A DNA stretch of 64,000 bases from Apostichopus japonicus (GCF_037975245.1 NC_092582.1:12616577-12680576); one strand, 5' to 3'; positions 39,701 through 44,245 are shown, counted from the first letter of the stretch. Made by a program: numbers and translations. The notes: generated from the sequence alone by a model not told the origin.

Positions 39701-42018
39701 TTAATATAATCAGAATGCCAATGTCAATTCAAATAGTTTTACTAATTGTACACTACGGGGAGTGTTAGCCTCTCAGTGGTTAACGCCGGTGCCTTTCAAA
39801 GATAAGGTCTCGAGTTCAAGTCACTCCAAGATTAATGATACATGTCGTCCAGTTACAGAGTTGTTGACAATTGACAATTCATAATCATAAACGTTAAAAT
39901 ATGACTCTAAGAGACTGACTTCGGTCAGCTTGCGGCTTTGATTAGCCAATGAGGCTTCTTCGCGAGTTCCTGCTTGTAGGAGGATCTAAAATACAATACA
40001 TATACTTTCTTAATTGTTTATAGTCTCTCGGACAAAGCGGTTAAGGATTACAGCATTTACAAGGGAGCACTGATGTACTTTGGTCTGATAGAGGTCCTAT
40101 ACTCCGTCTTGCTCAAAGACGCTTCCAAGCCCGAGGAGTCTTGGTCTCAGAGCGTGGCTAACTACATCCGACATAACGACGAGGCGTTAATCAAGAACGC
40201 AGATAAGGTAAAACACGGCAAACCTCACAGGGAAATATCCCTGGGATAAAAAATATATCAGGATTTATAGAGTACAAACAAGTCATTCGGGAATGTACTT
40301 CGCTATACTTAATTAACTGAAACAAGATTAATTACGTTGATAGAAGTTTTACACTAATGGATAAATTCAGTAGCTTTGCAGCTACACATGACAATTTTAA
40401 GAACGACAAAAGATTATTTTGAGTGTAGTGTTTAAAATTATTTTAAACAAATCATTTTGAAATGTAAATATGTGTTCTAAATGTAACTTATGTACAAAAA
40501 ACTGGTGTTTTAAACTTGATGATTTTTGCAGCACATTGTCTAGCATTAGAACAAAGAGAAAGAATATAACCTTGTGGACTTCTTGTTTTGAATTTATCCG
40601 TCAAATTCGAAAAACGGAGAGTTGAATTCAGATGTTCTAAAATTAAAAAACTGCCATGATTAGACCACTTACATTGTGAGATATTTTTAAAGTGTATTTT
40701 ATTGACTGCCTGGTATTATGTATACAGGGAGGTCAAGTTACCTACAACCTACATTGTTCAACCGTACAGAAGTATTTTTGCCTGAAAAGTAAACATTCCT
40801 GAGTTTTTAAGCTTTGATTATAAAGGTATTTTATACCGTTGGAGTTCATACCAACAAAGGCCAGTGTTACAGCATGCATAACAGATGATGCATGTATCGG
40901 CATGTTTTGGAACCATGTTTCTACAAATATCTTCAAAATCTTGCAGGATACTTTGAAGTGTTTGCGATATTTTTGCTTTTCTGCTATCTTGACTTGGTCG
41001 TACATGAATTTGAGGTGTGAGTCCTGGTTTACATGATATTGTGACTTCTGAGGGAAGTCCATGAATTTGAGGTGTGAGTCCTGGGTTACAAGATATTGTG
41101 ACTTCCGAGGGAAGTCCATGAATTTGAGGTGTGAGTCCTGGTTTACAAGATATTGTGACTTCTGAGGGAAGTCCATGAATTTGTGGTGTGAATCCTGGTT
41201 TACAAGATATTGTGACTTCTGAGGGAATTCCATGAATTTGAGGTGTGAGTCCTGGGTTACAAGATATTGTGACTTCTCAGGGAAGTCTATACCAGAGAAA
41301 CCCACAAAATAGGTATTGCCACCAACTCAGAGGCTGGGATAGTTCACTTGGAAAAAAAGCACAGTACTTGTATTCCTGGTTGTTACCGGTTACTCCAGGG
41401 GTTACATCGGTTATTCCTGAGGTCACCAGTTTAACCCCTGTCATATTTATTACCTCTTTGAGGAATTGTTTAAAATGTTCCAATTTTCTGGTCAGAATTT
41501 AATCATCCAGATATTTTCTTTATTACTTCCAGGTTCTGTCAACCTATGAGAAAGACTTCCAGCCATGTGAATCATTTGCAGAGTTTTGTGATGTTGGTGG
41601 TGAGTGCATCAGTTTTCTGTATTAAATCACTAACAGAAATTTTAACGATTTCTCCGAGAGTACCCATTAGCTTGATTATTTTTATAATTGTATGGTGACT
41701 AAAGTATTCTTTGAATAGCTAGATTTTTTATCATTCCAGCCAGGCTTTTTTCTTTTTTTTAAATGTTTATATTAAATTTTGTTTATGGTAAGTTTTATAT
41801 TAAATTTTTATATATTTTCATAAAATTAATTAATTTTAAATTAATTTTAAATTGGATTTAATATTAATATTAATTTTAAATTATTATATACTTTATTTTT
41901 GATGTCATGTGATTTACCTCTCATTCTTACAACTCTCTCTCTCTCTCACACAGGTCTGCTCGTAAAAATTCCCGACCCTGATATGTATCTTGCTGAATTG
42001 CTCAAATCTGTCTCTTGA
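408..42018 (+). CDS. ubr4: UBR4 (p600) E3 ubiquitin ligase, 3' part, 62 coding exons
   Basis: UBR4 is a giant N-degron-recognising E3 ligase. In vertebrates it works with KCMF1, calmodulin and UBE2A/B in protein quality control (family knowledge). What is seen: 62 exons chain in phase to a TGA at 42016-42018, giving 3029 residues (9090 nt). Human UBR4 is about 5183 residues, so this is the C-terminal 58%; the UBR box and start codon are upstream of the window. Landmarks in window residue numbers: a Ser/Thr-rich linker around 260-290; a UIM-like motif at 678-693; a Cys-rich zinc segment at 1493-1539 (CPRC, CGNC, CHKC, then CNSCGFC); the hemiRING at 2685-2738 (CCIC, later [10 protein letters not shown]); and the C-terminal end at 3029. 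Every intron is GT-AG except the one after 18096 (GC-AG). Long stretches match my memory of the human protein closely, so the identification is near certain. Individual exons follow; boundaries were set by splice consensus plus phase. Confidence 0.97.
1418..1578 (+). CDS. ubr4: UBR4 exon 2
   Basis: Residues 112-165. A second AG lies at 1428-1429. I chose the acceptor at 1417 because it keeps the conserved Gly-Arg-Pro-Thr across the junction and the correct phase. Ends at AGTACAAAG before gtatgc. Encodes the conserved [19 protein letters not shown]. Confidence 0.9.
1752..1883 (+). CDS. ubr4: UBR4 exon 3
   Basis: Residues 166-209, phase 0 at both ends (44 codons). Acceptor catcag at 1751, donor gtagat at 1884. 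Encodes the conserved [15 protein letters not shown]. Confidence 0.92.
2253..2337 (+). CDS. ubr4: UBR4 exon 4
   Basis: Residues 210-238. Acceptor gtcag at 2252, donor gttagt at 2338, one base carried over. Encodes [15 protein letters not shown], nearly identical to vertebrate UBR4. Confidence 0.92.
2846..3120 (+). CDS. ubr4: UBR4 exon 5
   Basis: Residues 238-329. Acceptor ttctcag at 2845, donor gtaagt at 3121. Begins with conserved [12 protein letters not shown], then a low-complexity Ser/Thr/Pro linker (about residues 260-290), then [13 protein letters not shown]. Confidence 0.92.
3507..3641 (+). CDS. ubr4: UBR4 exon 6
   Basis: Residues 330-374, 45 codons, phase 0 at both ends. Acceptor cctcag at 3506, donor gtaggt at 3642. 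A helical segment with no recognisable motif. Confidence 0.9.
4562..4769 (+). CDS. ubr4: UBR4 exon 7
   Basis: Residues 375-444. Acceptor tgaaaag at 4561, a weak polypyrimidine context; donor gtgagt at 4770; one base carried over. Encodes a helical armadillo-like segment. Confidence 0.9.
5280..5459 (+). CDS. ubr4: UBR4 exon 8
   Basis: Residues 444-504. Acceptor tgccag at 5279, donor gtaagc at 5460. Starts with an acidic Asp/Ser-rich linker, then [13 protein letters not shown]. Confidence 0.9.
5716..5882 (+). repeat. Dispersed ~165-bp intronic repeat, copy A
   Basis: Starts GCTGCAGCAGCTGCAA, continues ATCCCCTGCAGC-AAGGCTGAA, TCAAACA-GAAGAGATTATCTC, and ends GCTGCAGCCCCTCTCAGCAT-CCTACTTGTGACAC. 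Two further copies in the same orientation lie in other UBR4 introns (9570-9731, 18347-18513). I do not recognise the family. Confidence 0.7.
5959..6080 (+). CDS. ubr4: UBR4 exon 9
   Basis: Residues 504-544. Acceptor ttctcag at 5958, donor gtacgc at 6081. Encodes a hydrophobic helical repeat ([15 protein letters not shown]). Confidence 0.9.
6278..6517 (+). CDS. ubr4: UBR4 exon 10
   Basis: Residues 545-624, 80 codons, phase 0. Acceptor ttccag at 6277, donor gtgagt at 6518. The first part is conserved ([17 protein letters not shown]); the rest is an acidic disordered linker. Confidence 0.9.
7218..7385 (+). CDS. ubr4: UBR4 exon 11
   Basis: Residues 625-680, 56 codons. Acceptor ttcatag at 7217, donor gtgcgt at 7386, which runs straight into the 54-bp minisatellite. 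Encodes an acidic disordered linker ending in ETEDDE, the start of the UIM-like motif. Confidence 0.9.
7390..7940 (+). repeat. 54-bp minisatellite, about 10 copies
   Basis: The unit contains CCATGTTAGGAGAACAATAG, then TAGATTGACAATGGGAGTGC. The ACCATGTT start recurs every 53-55 bp from 7443 to 7928. Later copies are nearly identical. Lies wholly in the intron after exon 11. Confidence 0.93.
8146..8323 (+). CDS. ubr4: UBR4 exon 12
   Basis: Residues 681-740. Acceptor attcag at 8145, donor gtaaag at 8324. Begins [14 protein letters not shown], which completes the UIM-like motif, then a Ser/Gly/Gln-rich linker. Confidence 0.9.
9230..9300 (+). repeat. Repeat end with GCGCTTTATAAAT and (ATA)n tail
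   Basis: GAGCGCTTTATAAATCTGGT followed by (AAT)n looks like the tail of a dispersed element common in marine invertebrate genomes. Left boundary not visible. Confidence 0.4.
9324..9458 (+). CDS. ubr4: UBR4 exon 13
   Basis: Residues 740-785. Acceptor gtcgcag at 9323, donor gtaagc at 9459. Low-complexity Ser/Gly/Glu linker ending in [10 protein letters not shown], alignable with the vertebrate linker. Confidence 0.85.
9570..9731 (+). repeat. Dispersed ~165-bp intronic repeat, copy B
   Basis: Same order of blocks as copy A: AGCTGCAGCAGCTGCAAAAT, CCCCTGCAGC, ATCAAACAATAGATATTAT, CTGCAGCCCCACTCAGCATT, CTACTTGAGACAC. The middle third is most diverged. Confidence 0.7.
9902..10143 (+). CDS. ubr4: UBR4 exon 14
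   Basis: Residues 785-865. Acceptor tttcag at 9901, donor gtaagg at 10144. Disordered for about 45 residues, then a conserved helical start ([17 protein letters not shown] ... GVRAIPYMQ). Confidence 0.88.
10451..10672 (+). CDS. ubr4: UBR4 exon 15
   Basis: Residues 866-939, 74 codons, phase 0. Acceptor ccttag at 10450, donor gtgtgt at 10673. Encodes [19 protein letters not shown] and a conserved helical repeat ([17 protein letters not shown]). Confidence 0.92.
10860..10985 (+). mobile_element. Possible LINE 3' tail
   Basis: Contains AAGCCGAATTTCCGATTGTG then GGACAATAAGTTCAAATTCA, followed by a short TTCAAA repeat, the form of the 3' ends of many animal LINEs. No coding part is attached. Confidence 0.35.
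11332..11451 (+). CDS. ubr4: UBR4 exon 16
   Basis: Residues 940-979, 40 codons. Acceptor ctccag at 11331, donor gtaagt at 11452. Helical segment with [20 protein letters not shown]. Confidence 0.9.
11490..11760 (+). repeat. Dispersed repeat with GCGCTTTATA edge
   Basis: Opens TATATAGCGCTTTATACCAG, then CTCAAAGCGCCTTACAGACG, then a block with ACCCATTAATCCCCTGGGTG. Has the look of a dispersed non-coding repeat and shares the GCGCTTTATA word with 9255-9270. Family not identified. Confidence 0.45.
12008..12100 (+). CDS. ubr4: UBR4 exon 17
   Basis: Residues 980-1010, 31 codons. Acceptor tttatag at 12007, donor gtatct at 12101. Ends in the conserved [11 protein letters not shown]. Confidence 0.9.
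12716..12787 (+). CDS. ubr4: UBR4 exon 18
   Basis: Residues 1011-1034, a 24-codon exon with phase 0 ends. Acceptor atttag at 12715, donor gtaaat at 12788. Encodes [20 protein letters not shown]. Confidence 0.92.
13420..13497 (+). CDS. ubr4: UBR4 exon 19
   Basis: Residues 1035-1060, 26 codons. Acceptor cttcag at 13419, donor gtaaga at 13498. Ends in [11 protein letters not shown], strongly conserved. Confidence 0.92.
13841..14059 (+). CDS. ubr4: UBR4 exon 20
   Basis: Residues 1061-1133, 73 codons. Acceptor gaacag at 13840, donor gtgagg at 14060. Contains [20 protein letters not shown] and LPYDTLIEL, both conserved. Confidence 0.92.
14410..14423 (+). repeat. G-rich homopolymer run
   Basis: Short purine-only stretch with a G run, inside the intron after exon 20. 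Confidence 0.7.
14589..14667 (+). CDS. ubr4: UBR4 exon 21
   Basis: Residues 1134-1160. Acceptor tgttag at 14588, donor gtaagt at 14668, one base carried over. Encodes [20 protein letters not shown]. Confidence 0.92.
14958..15113 (+). CDS. ubr4: UBR4 exon 22 (donor ambiguous)
   Basis: Residues 1160-1212. Acceptor cttgtag at 14957. Two in-frame donors are possible: gtagag at 15114 (used here) or gtaaca at 15120, which adds Arg-Gly. Encodes [20 protein letters not shown], then a Ser/Lys linker that is longer in vertebrates. Confidence 0.82.
15436..15610 (+). CDS. ubr4: UBR4 exon 23
   Basis: Residues 1212-1270. Acceptor attag at 15435, donor gtaaga at 15611, two bases carried over. Contains [20 protein letters not shown], very close to vertebrate UBR4. 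Confidence 0.92.
16148..16378 (+). CDS. ubr4: UBR4 exon 24
   Basis: Residues 1270-1347. Acceptor accag at 16147, donor gtaggt at 16379. Contains [20 protein letters not shown] and the conserved [10 protein letters not shown]. Confidence 0.93.
16699..16786 (+). CDS. ubr4: UBR4 exon 25
   Basis: Residues 1347-1376. Acceptor tttcag at 16698, donor gtaagt at 16787. Encodes [17 protein letters not shown]; the CxxC is likely metal-binding by analogy with the conserved vertebrate site. Confidence 0.93.
17068..17261 (+). CDS. ubr4: UBR4 exon 26
   Basis: Residues 1377-1441. Acceptor ctatag at 17067, donor gtaggt at 17262. Encodes a beta-rich conserved block with [19 protein letters not shown]. Confidence 0.94.
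17857..18096 (+). CDS. ubr4: UBR4 exon 27, zinc-ribbon start, GC donor
   Basis: Residues 1441-1521. Acceptor ttccag at 17856. The donor is GC (gcaaga at 18097), not GT: only this join keeps [12 protein letters not shown] in frame, and no GT lies nearby. Carries C1493/C1496, C1507/C1510 and C1517/C1520 in CPRC, CGNC and CHKC pairs, the zinc-binding segment typical of UBR4. Confidence 0.92.
18347..18513 (+). repeat. Dispersed ~165-bp intronic repeat, copy C
   Basis: Shares ACTGCAAAATCCCCTGCAG, ATCAAACAATAGAGATTATC, TATTGTGTGAAA (also in copy B) and the closing CTGCAGCCCC...ATCCTACTTTTGACAC. Lies in the GC-AG intron after exon 27. Confidence 0.7.
18945..19083 (+). CDS. ubr4: UBR4 exon 28, second Cys cluster
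   Basis: Residues 1521-1567. Acceptor ctctag at 18944, donor gtattt at 19084. Encodes [20 protein letters not shown] with C1533/C1536/C1539, then [15 protein letters not shown], almost identical to vertebrates. Confidence 0.95.
19548..19673 (+). CDS. ubr4: UBR4 exon 29
   Basis: Residues 1568-1609, 42 codons. Acceptor ttgcag at 19547, donor gtaaat at 19674. Encodes the helical [20 protein letters not shown]. Confidence 0.93.
19992..20129 (+). CDS. ubr4: UBR4 exon 30
   Basis: Residues 1610-1655, 46 codons. Acceptor ttacag at 19991, donor gtcaga at 20130. A Ser/Thr run, then [16 protein letters not shown], conserved in UBR4. Confidence 0.92.
20347..20531 (+). CDS. ubr4: UBR4 exon 31
   Basis: Residues 1656-1717. 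Acceptor caacag at 20346, donor gtaagt at 20532. Starts with [19 protein letters not shown], then a Pro/Ser-rich linker. Falls near the region that binds calmodulin in vertebrate UBR4 (family knowledge; not shown by the sequence). Confidence 0.9.
21065..21170 (+). CDS. ubr4: UBR4 exon 32
   Basis: Residues 1717-1752. Acceptor ctctag at 21064, donor gtaggc at 21171. Contains [20 protein letters not shown], strongly conserved. Confidence 0.93.
21530..21562 (+). repeat. C-rich pyrimidine tract
   Basis: CCCCACCCCCTCCCCCTCCC and similar; simple sequence in the intron before exon 33. Confidence 0.7.
21850..22245 (+). repeat. 20-bp minisatellite, about 19 copies
   Basis: Unit TACTGTTACTTACTTCCACA. 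Copies from about 21955 to 22090 are almost perfect; flanking copies are degenerate (TTTCACTTACTG). Ends about 40 bp before the exon 33 acceptor. Confidence 0.93.
22285..22464 (+). CDS. ubr4: UBR4 exon 33
   Basis: Residues 1753-1812, 60 codons. Acceptor tctcag at 22284, about 40 bp after a 20-bp minisatellite; donor gttagt at 22465. Contains [17 protein letters not shown]. Confidence 0.92.
23161..23251 (+). CDS. ubr4: UBR4 exon 34
   Basis: Residues 1813-1843. Acceptor atgcag at 23160, donor gtaagt at 23252. Helical segment ending in [10 protein letters not shown]. Confidence 0.92.
23554..23681 (+). CDS. ubr4: UBR4 exon 35
   Basis: Residues 1843-1885. Acceptor caccag at 23553 after a long T tract; donor gtatgg at 23682. 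Contains [15 protein letters not shown] and PTSKKNK. Confidence 0.93.
23788..23940 (+). repeat. Pyrimidine-rich tract before exon 36
   Basis: About 150 bp of C/T-rich sequence dominated by CTCCTC and CCCTCC, in the intron between exons 35 and 36. Confidence 0.75.
24045..24177 (+). CDS. ubr4: UBR4 exon 36
   Basis: Residues 1886-1930. Acceptor gatag at 24044, donor gtaaag at 24178. Less conserved; contains [15 protein letters not shown]. Confidence 0.88.
24706..24914 (+). CDS. ubr4: UBR4 exon 37
   Basis: Residues 1930-1999. Acceptor tttaag at 24705, donor gtaatt at 24915. Contains [10 protein letters not shown] and [19 protein letters not shown]. Confidence 0.92.
25392..25574 (+). CDS. ubr4: UBR4 exon 38
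   Basis: Residues 2000-2060, 61 codons. Acceptor ctttag at 25391, donor gtgggt at 25575. Contains [15 protein letters not shown] and [18 protein letters not shown], both conserved. Confidence 0.94.
25835..26205 (+). repeat. 30-bp minisatellite, about 12 copies
   Basis: Unit near GACCAGACCATGTTTGTAG plus TCTGCATCCAT; variants alternate ACTAGACTATG and ACCAGACCATG, giving a higher-order pattern. In the intron after exon 38. Confidence 0.92.
26483..26564 (+). CDS. ubr4: UBR4 exon 39
   Basis: Residues 2061-2088. Acceptor tttcag at 26482, donor gtaagt at 26565. Encodes [20 protein letters not shown]. Confidence 0.93.
26911..27084 (+). CDS. ubr4: UBR4 exon 40
   Basis: Residues 2088-2146. Acceptor cttcag at 26910 after a pyrimidine run; donor gtcagt at 27085. 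Contains [20 protein letters not shown] and [19 protein letters not shown]. Confidence 0.95.
27539..27660 (+). CDS. ubr4: UBR4 exon 41
   Basis: Residues 2146-2186. Acceptor ggtag at 27538, donor gtatgt at 27661. Encodes [20 protein letters not shown], nearly invariant in UBR4. Confidence 0.95.
27872..28025 (+). repeat. 52-bp tandem repeat, 3 copies
   Basis: The TTAATTCTCCATGG core recurs at about 27889, 27941 and 27993, each with GGGACATTC upstream and ACTGAGATTCTTATAAT downstream. Confidence 0.85.
28124..28277 (+). CDS. ubr4: UBR4 exon 42
   Basis: Residues 2187-2238. Acceptor gttcag at 28123, donor gttagt at 28278. Contains [15 protein letters not shown] and [13 protein letters not shown], the start of the conserved C-terminal ligase region. 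Confidence 0.95.
28433..28476 (+). CDS. ubr4: UBR4 exon 43, 44-bp microexon
   Basis: Residues 2238-2252. Acceptor tttcag at 28432, donor gtaggt at 28477. The smallest UBR4 exon here. Encodes [15 protein letters not shown]; the match to vertebrate UBR4 on both sides requires it. Confidence 0.94.
28821..28901 (+). CDS. ubr4: UBR4 exon 44
   Basis: Residues 2253-2279, 27 codons. Acceptor gtttag at 28820, donor gtaaga at 28902. Encodes [20 protein letters not shown]. Confidence 0.95.
29249..29336 (+). CDS. ubr4: UBR4 exon 45
   Basis: Residues 2280-2309. Acceptor tatcag at 29248, donor gtatgc at 29337. Encodes [20 protein letters not shown], close to invariant. Confidence 0.95.
29983..30064 (+). 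CDS. ubr4: UBR4 exon 46
   Basis: Residues 2309-2336. Acceptor tgacag at 29982, donor gtaata at 30065. Acidic start, then [19 protein letters not shown]. Confidence 0.93.
30333..30486 (+). CDS. ubr4: UBR4 exon 47
   Basis: Residues 2336-2387. Acceptor ctccag at 30332, donor gtaaga at 30487. Contains [20 protein letters not shown]. Confidence 0.94.
31400..31522 (+). CDS. ubr4: UBR4 exon 48
   Basis: Residues 2388-2428, 41 codons. Acceptor ttgtag at 31399, donor gtaaga at 31523. Contains [19 protein letters not shown]. Confidence 0.93.
32467..32657 (+). CDS. ubr4: UBR4 exon 49
   Basis: Residues 2429-2492. I use acceptor ggtag at 32466. A second in-frame AG at 32471-32472 would drop Pro-Gln, but the vertebrate spacing favours the first. 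Donor gtaagt at 32658. Contains [20 protein letters not shown]. Confidence 0.9.
33488..33560 (+). CDS. ubr4: UBR4 exon 50
   Basis: Residues 2492-2516. Acceptor cctag at 33487, donor gtaaga at 33561. Encodes [14 protein letters not shown]. Confidence 0.93.
34110..34210 (+). CDS. ubr4: UBR4 exon 51
   Basis: Residues 2517-2550. Acceptor ttacag at 34109, donor gtaatt at 34211. Contains [19 protein letters not shown]. Confidence 0.93.
34754..34856 (+). CDS. ubr4: UBR4 exon 52
   Basis: Residues 2550-2584. Acceptor caacag at 34753, donor gtatgt at 34857. Contains [18 protein letters not shown]. Confidence 0.93.
35430..35558 (+). CDS. ubr4: UBR4 exon 53
   Basis: Residues 2585-2627, 43 codons. Acceptor caacag at 35429; the donor gtccgg at 35559 is weak. 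Contains [20 protein letters not shown]. Confidence 0.92.
35774..35863 (+). CDS. ubr4: UBR4 exon 54
   Basis: Residues 2628-2657, 30 codons. Acceptor ggtag at 35773, donor gtgagt at 35864. Encodes the basic helix [20 protein letters not shown], conserved just before the hemiRING. Confidence 0.95.
36105..36227 (+). CDS. ubr4: UBR4 exon 55, hemiRING start
   Basis: Residues 2658-2698. Acceptor ttttag at 36104, donor gtaaga at 36228. Contains C2685, C2686 and C2688 in [13 protein letters not shown], the first zinc ligands of the atypical hemiRING that recruits UBE2A/UBE2B in human UBR4 (family knowledge). Confidence 0.96.
36649..36782 (+). CDS. ubr4: UBR4 exon 56, hemiRING centre
   Basis: Residues 2699-2743. 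Acceptor ggtag at 36648. Donor gtgagc at 36783 is followed within 45 bp by the (TCC)n tract. Encodes [20 protein letters not shown] with H2729, H2734, C2737 and H2738, the second half of the zinc-binding and catalytic module. Confidence 0.96.
36827..37312 (+). repeat. (TCC)n array and ~490-bp pyrimidine tract
   Basis: A nearly pure TCC array from 36827 to about 36924, then interrupted CTC/CCT/TTC sequence to about 37312. Lies in the intron between hemiRING exons 56 and 57. All long open frames here (poly-Pro, poly-Ser, poly-Leu, and poly-Arg on the other strand) are consequences of the triplet and not genes. Confidence 0.95.
37558..37683 (+). CDS. ubr4: UBR4 exon 57
   Basis: Residues 2743-2785. 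Acceptor tcgcag at 37557, donor gtcagt at 37684. Contains [20 protein letters not shown] and LWGPHV, almost invariant. Confidence 0.95.
38219..38413 (+). CDS. ubr4: UBR4 exon 58
   Basis: Residues 2785-2850. Acceptor tgttag at 38218, donor gtgagt at 38414. Contains [20 protein letters not shown] and an in-frame GGGGR loop also found in vertebrates. Confidence 0.95.
38831..39055 (+). CDS. ubr4: UBR4 exon 59
   Basis: Residues 2850-2925. Acceptor tcccag at 38830, donor gtacgt at 39056. Contains [20 protein letters not shown] and a C-terminal helical segment ([20 protein letters not shown]). Confidence 0.95.
39755..39990 (+). mobile_element. tRNA-derived SINE (probable)
   Basis: The head has a tRNA-like Pol III promoter: box A-like TAGCCTCTCAGTGGTTAACG near 39766 and box B-like GAGTTCAAGTC at 39822-39832. 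The body follows to about 39990. The acceptor stem does not close, so it is not a functional tRNA. In the intron after exon 59. Confidence 0.6.
40024..40207 (+). CDS. ubr4: UBR4 exon 60
   Basis: Residues 2925-2986. Acceptor tatag at 40023, donor gtaaaa at 40208. Contains [20 protein letters not shown] and [12 protein letters not shown]. Confidence 0.95.
40995..41292 (+). repeat. 57-bp minisatellite, about 5 copies
   Basis: GTGACTTCTGAGGGAAGTCC starts repeats at about 41041, 41098, 41155, 41212 and 41269, each with ATGAATTTGAGGTGTGAGTC. In the intron before exon 61. Confidence 0.93.
41533..41599 (+). CDS. ubr4: UBR4 exon 61
   Basis: Residues 2987-3009. Acceptor ttccag at 41532, donor gtgagt at 41600. 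Encodes [20 protein letters not shown]. Confidence 0.94.
41755..41895 (+). repeat. AT-only tract
   Basis: About 140 bp of nearly pure A/T with overlapping TTAATTTTAAAT words and self-complementary TTAATATTAA, just before the terminal UBR4 exon. Confidence 0.8.
41954..42018 (+). CDS. ubr4: UBR4 terminal exon 62 with stop
   Basis: Residues 3009-3029 and the TGA at 42016-42018. Acceptor cacacag at 41953, after a CT/CA run. Encodes a short conserved tail around [13 protein letters not shown], the natural C-terminus of the family. Confidence 0.95.
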
Positions 42019-44245
42019 TGTGTTAGCGTAAAGATAATCTAGTGTTGGTCGATACTCTTTCCACTTAATTTTCTGTTTATTCCAAACTTTTTTTCATCTT
42101 TTATGTCATTTTAAGATACCAATAGGAGACTTAACAGCAAAGTTTTAATGGATTTGATCTGTGTGAGTCAAGTTTGTTTCAATGTAGATCGATGTAATGG
42201 TAATGGATGTGCTTCACTGGTTTGCCTTTTGGAAAATAAATTACTGTAAGGAAAAAGAGCAAGCAAAATATGGAGATATAGTAGAAAGATATTTCCTTAT
42301 AATGTTAATATCAAGTACTTTGATAGTGTGTTAGATTTACACCATTTTGTCAGTTTTCTTAATAGGTTAAGCCTCTGGCAGAAAACCTGAAATGCAAAAC
42401 TATAAACTCCTTCTTTTGGAATGTTTGAGTATTTAAATATTAGTACCATTTCATCACTAATATTTCCCTTCTTGTTTTTAATAAGTATTTATCTTTCTTA
42501 TGTTTGCCTTGACTTTATAGTTAACAATATATCTTAGGGTAGCTCAGCCTTAAAAATTTCCTTAACTTTTTCCTCTTAAAATAGAAGATTTGAAATTTAA
42601 TCATTTCCTGTTTTTTTTTTCACTTGAATTATTAGGTTTGTCTCTACAGTTAGACATTTACGGTTTATAACATTCATAAATTATATCAAATTTGTTGTTG
42701 TTGTATCCAGCGCACATATTAAAATATATAGTCTATATATCATAAGTGCGATATTCACTGTAAGAATGGCTTTTAATATCATGTGTGTTTACAATGACCT
42801 AGGCTACTGCTTCTGTTTGCAAATATCAATATAATATTACCTTCATAGTAGAGATCAGAATCAAACTTGAAAAGTCCACTTATTAGGTCTTCATCGTTTA
42901 AATGTATTCGACTCGTATCAAAATTTGGAATCTCTTATATGACTTTTCTATTTTCTTTATTAATGAATATAGTCTCTTGTCAGAACAGACCGGCCAAACA
43001 AGTTTAGTTTTACCGTCACAGTTTTACTCACTTGAAGGCAGATTTGCAGTTAATGATTCCAAATTAAACATAATTTCTGTTGAGCTATTAAATCAGTTTT
43101 TAATCAAATACTTTTATGAACACTACTAGTAACCTTTAAAGAGTGTTTCAAAATTGTTGTAAACTAATCTTCTTTACCAGATTCAGCAGTGTGGCTTGAG
43201 CATGTTTTTTGGGGGGTGAGGTAACATTCCTCCTCATTTTTCTTTTATGTGCATATGTGCAAACTGTCACTTCTGTATTGATGAATCAAGCATACTTGTC
43301 ACAATGACAATATTATAAGTATTTTATTTGGTTTTAACTTCTATTTTGTGCAGCCCTTGGGGACAGAAATGAGCTCTGAGAGAATATATGTACTACAGGA
43401 AAAATTAAAAGTCAGTAATTTTTCACTTCCGTTTGGAAGCATGTGCCATTCTTCAGGATTTCTTGAACATTTTTTTTTTCGTGATTTGAGATCGTTTTCG
43501 AACCAATATTGCATAAACTCATAATAATGATATAATAGTCAGTTTTGCGGTAAAGAGTTTAAAACAGATATTTGTGTGAACTGTGTAATGAGGCACTTTC
43601 TGTTAGTGTTTTATATGGATTGCTTAGACTTGTAGCATATAAAACACCTTCCTTGATATCATTGTAACATTCATGTATGATGTATCTAATCTCTGTGCAA
43701 GGGTACATTAATATTAGGTAATGTTTAAACCCTTTATTTGTTCATGTTTCTGTACTCACACAAATGAGACTATTTTAAAACTAACTATATCTTAGAGGAT
43801 GGTGGTCCACCACCATTTGTGAGGACCTTTTCTACCGTAACAAGTATAAACCCGTTTTGCCATCTTTATATCAAGTGGACAGGGTCGGAGATGGCCTGAG
43901 GAATAGTCCACATGTAATCGAAAGTTCTCAATCCTTTCACAGATGGTTAGCAACGCTACTTGCAGACTGGTGTTGAAGGTCTCTAAGTAGAACTATCAGA
44001 AAAGAATTACATATTTTTGTTTGCTTTTATTAACATTGGATTTAATCAGTTTAACAAGCTAGAACGGAGTTTATTTGTCTGTCAGCTTTACATATAGCAC
44101 TCGTCACAAGTTGTCATGGCGATGTAAAATCTTAAAACCTTTATGCTAATATGCTTCTGGAAAAGCCTTTCTGCTGTTGTCATACTATTCGTATCATTAG
44201 TCACCTATTGTTTGTATCTAATAAAGACGTCGACCAACCAATATG
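42019..44245 (+). other. ubr4: UBR4 3' UTR, about 2.2 kb
   Basis: AT-rich sequence without a credible coding frame. Two candidate poly(A) signals: AATAAA at 42235-42240 (short form) and AATAAA at 44220-44225, followed within 20-35 bases by a TG/GT-rich stretch (long form). The long form is inferred from signal plus downstream element. Transcript reads would settle which is used. Confidence 0.5.
44220..44225 (+). terminator. UBR4 poly(A) signal, distal candidate
   Basis: AATAAA followed at +10 to +35 by TG/GT-rich sequence (TATGTGTTGTCATTG). The strongest signal downstream of the UBR4 stop. Confidence 0.5.

Larger units (their letters stand above)
742..41953 (+). other. UBR4 introns: content overview
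   Basis: All 61 internal introns plus the partial one at 1-407 are AT-rich. Those with recognisable content have their own entries. In the remaining introns longer than 300 bp (for example 742-1417, 1884-2252, 3642-4561, 4770-5279, 6518-7217, 16787-17067, 17262-17856, 20532-21064, 22465-23160, 29337-29982, 30487-31399, 31523-32466, 32658-33487, 33561-34109, 34857-35429) I see only simple A/T-rich sequence with no coding or structural signal. Confidence 0.6.

Noticed and set aside
39757-39830. A functional tRNA gene
   Set aside because: Box-like sequences are present but the acceptor stem does not pair; better explained as a SINE head.
40742-41305. 187-residue minus-strand open frame with a 19-residue repeat
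   Set aside because: Antisense of the 57-bp minisatellite in the intron before exon 61.
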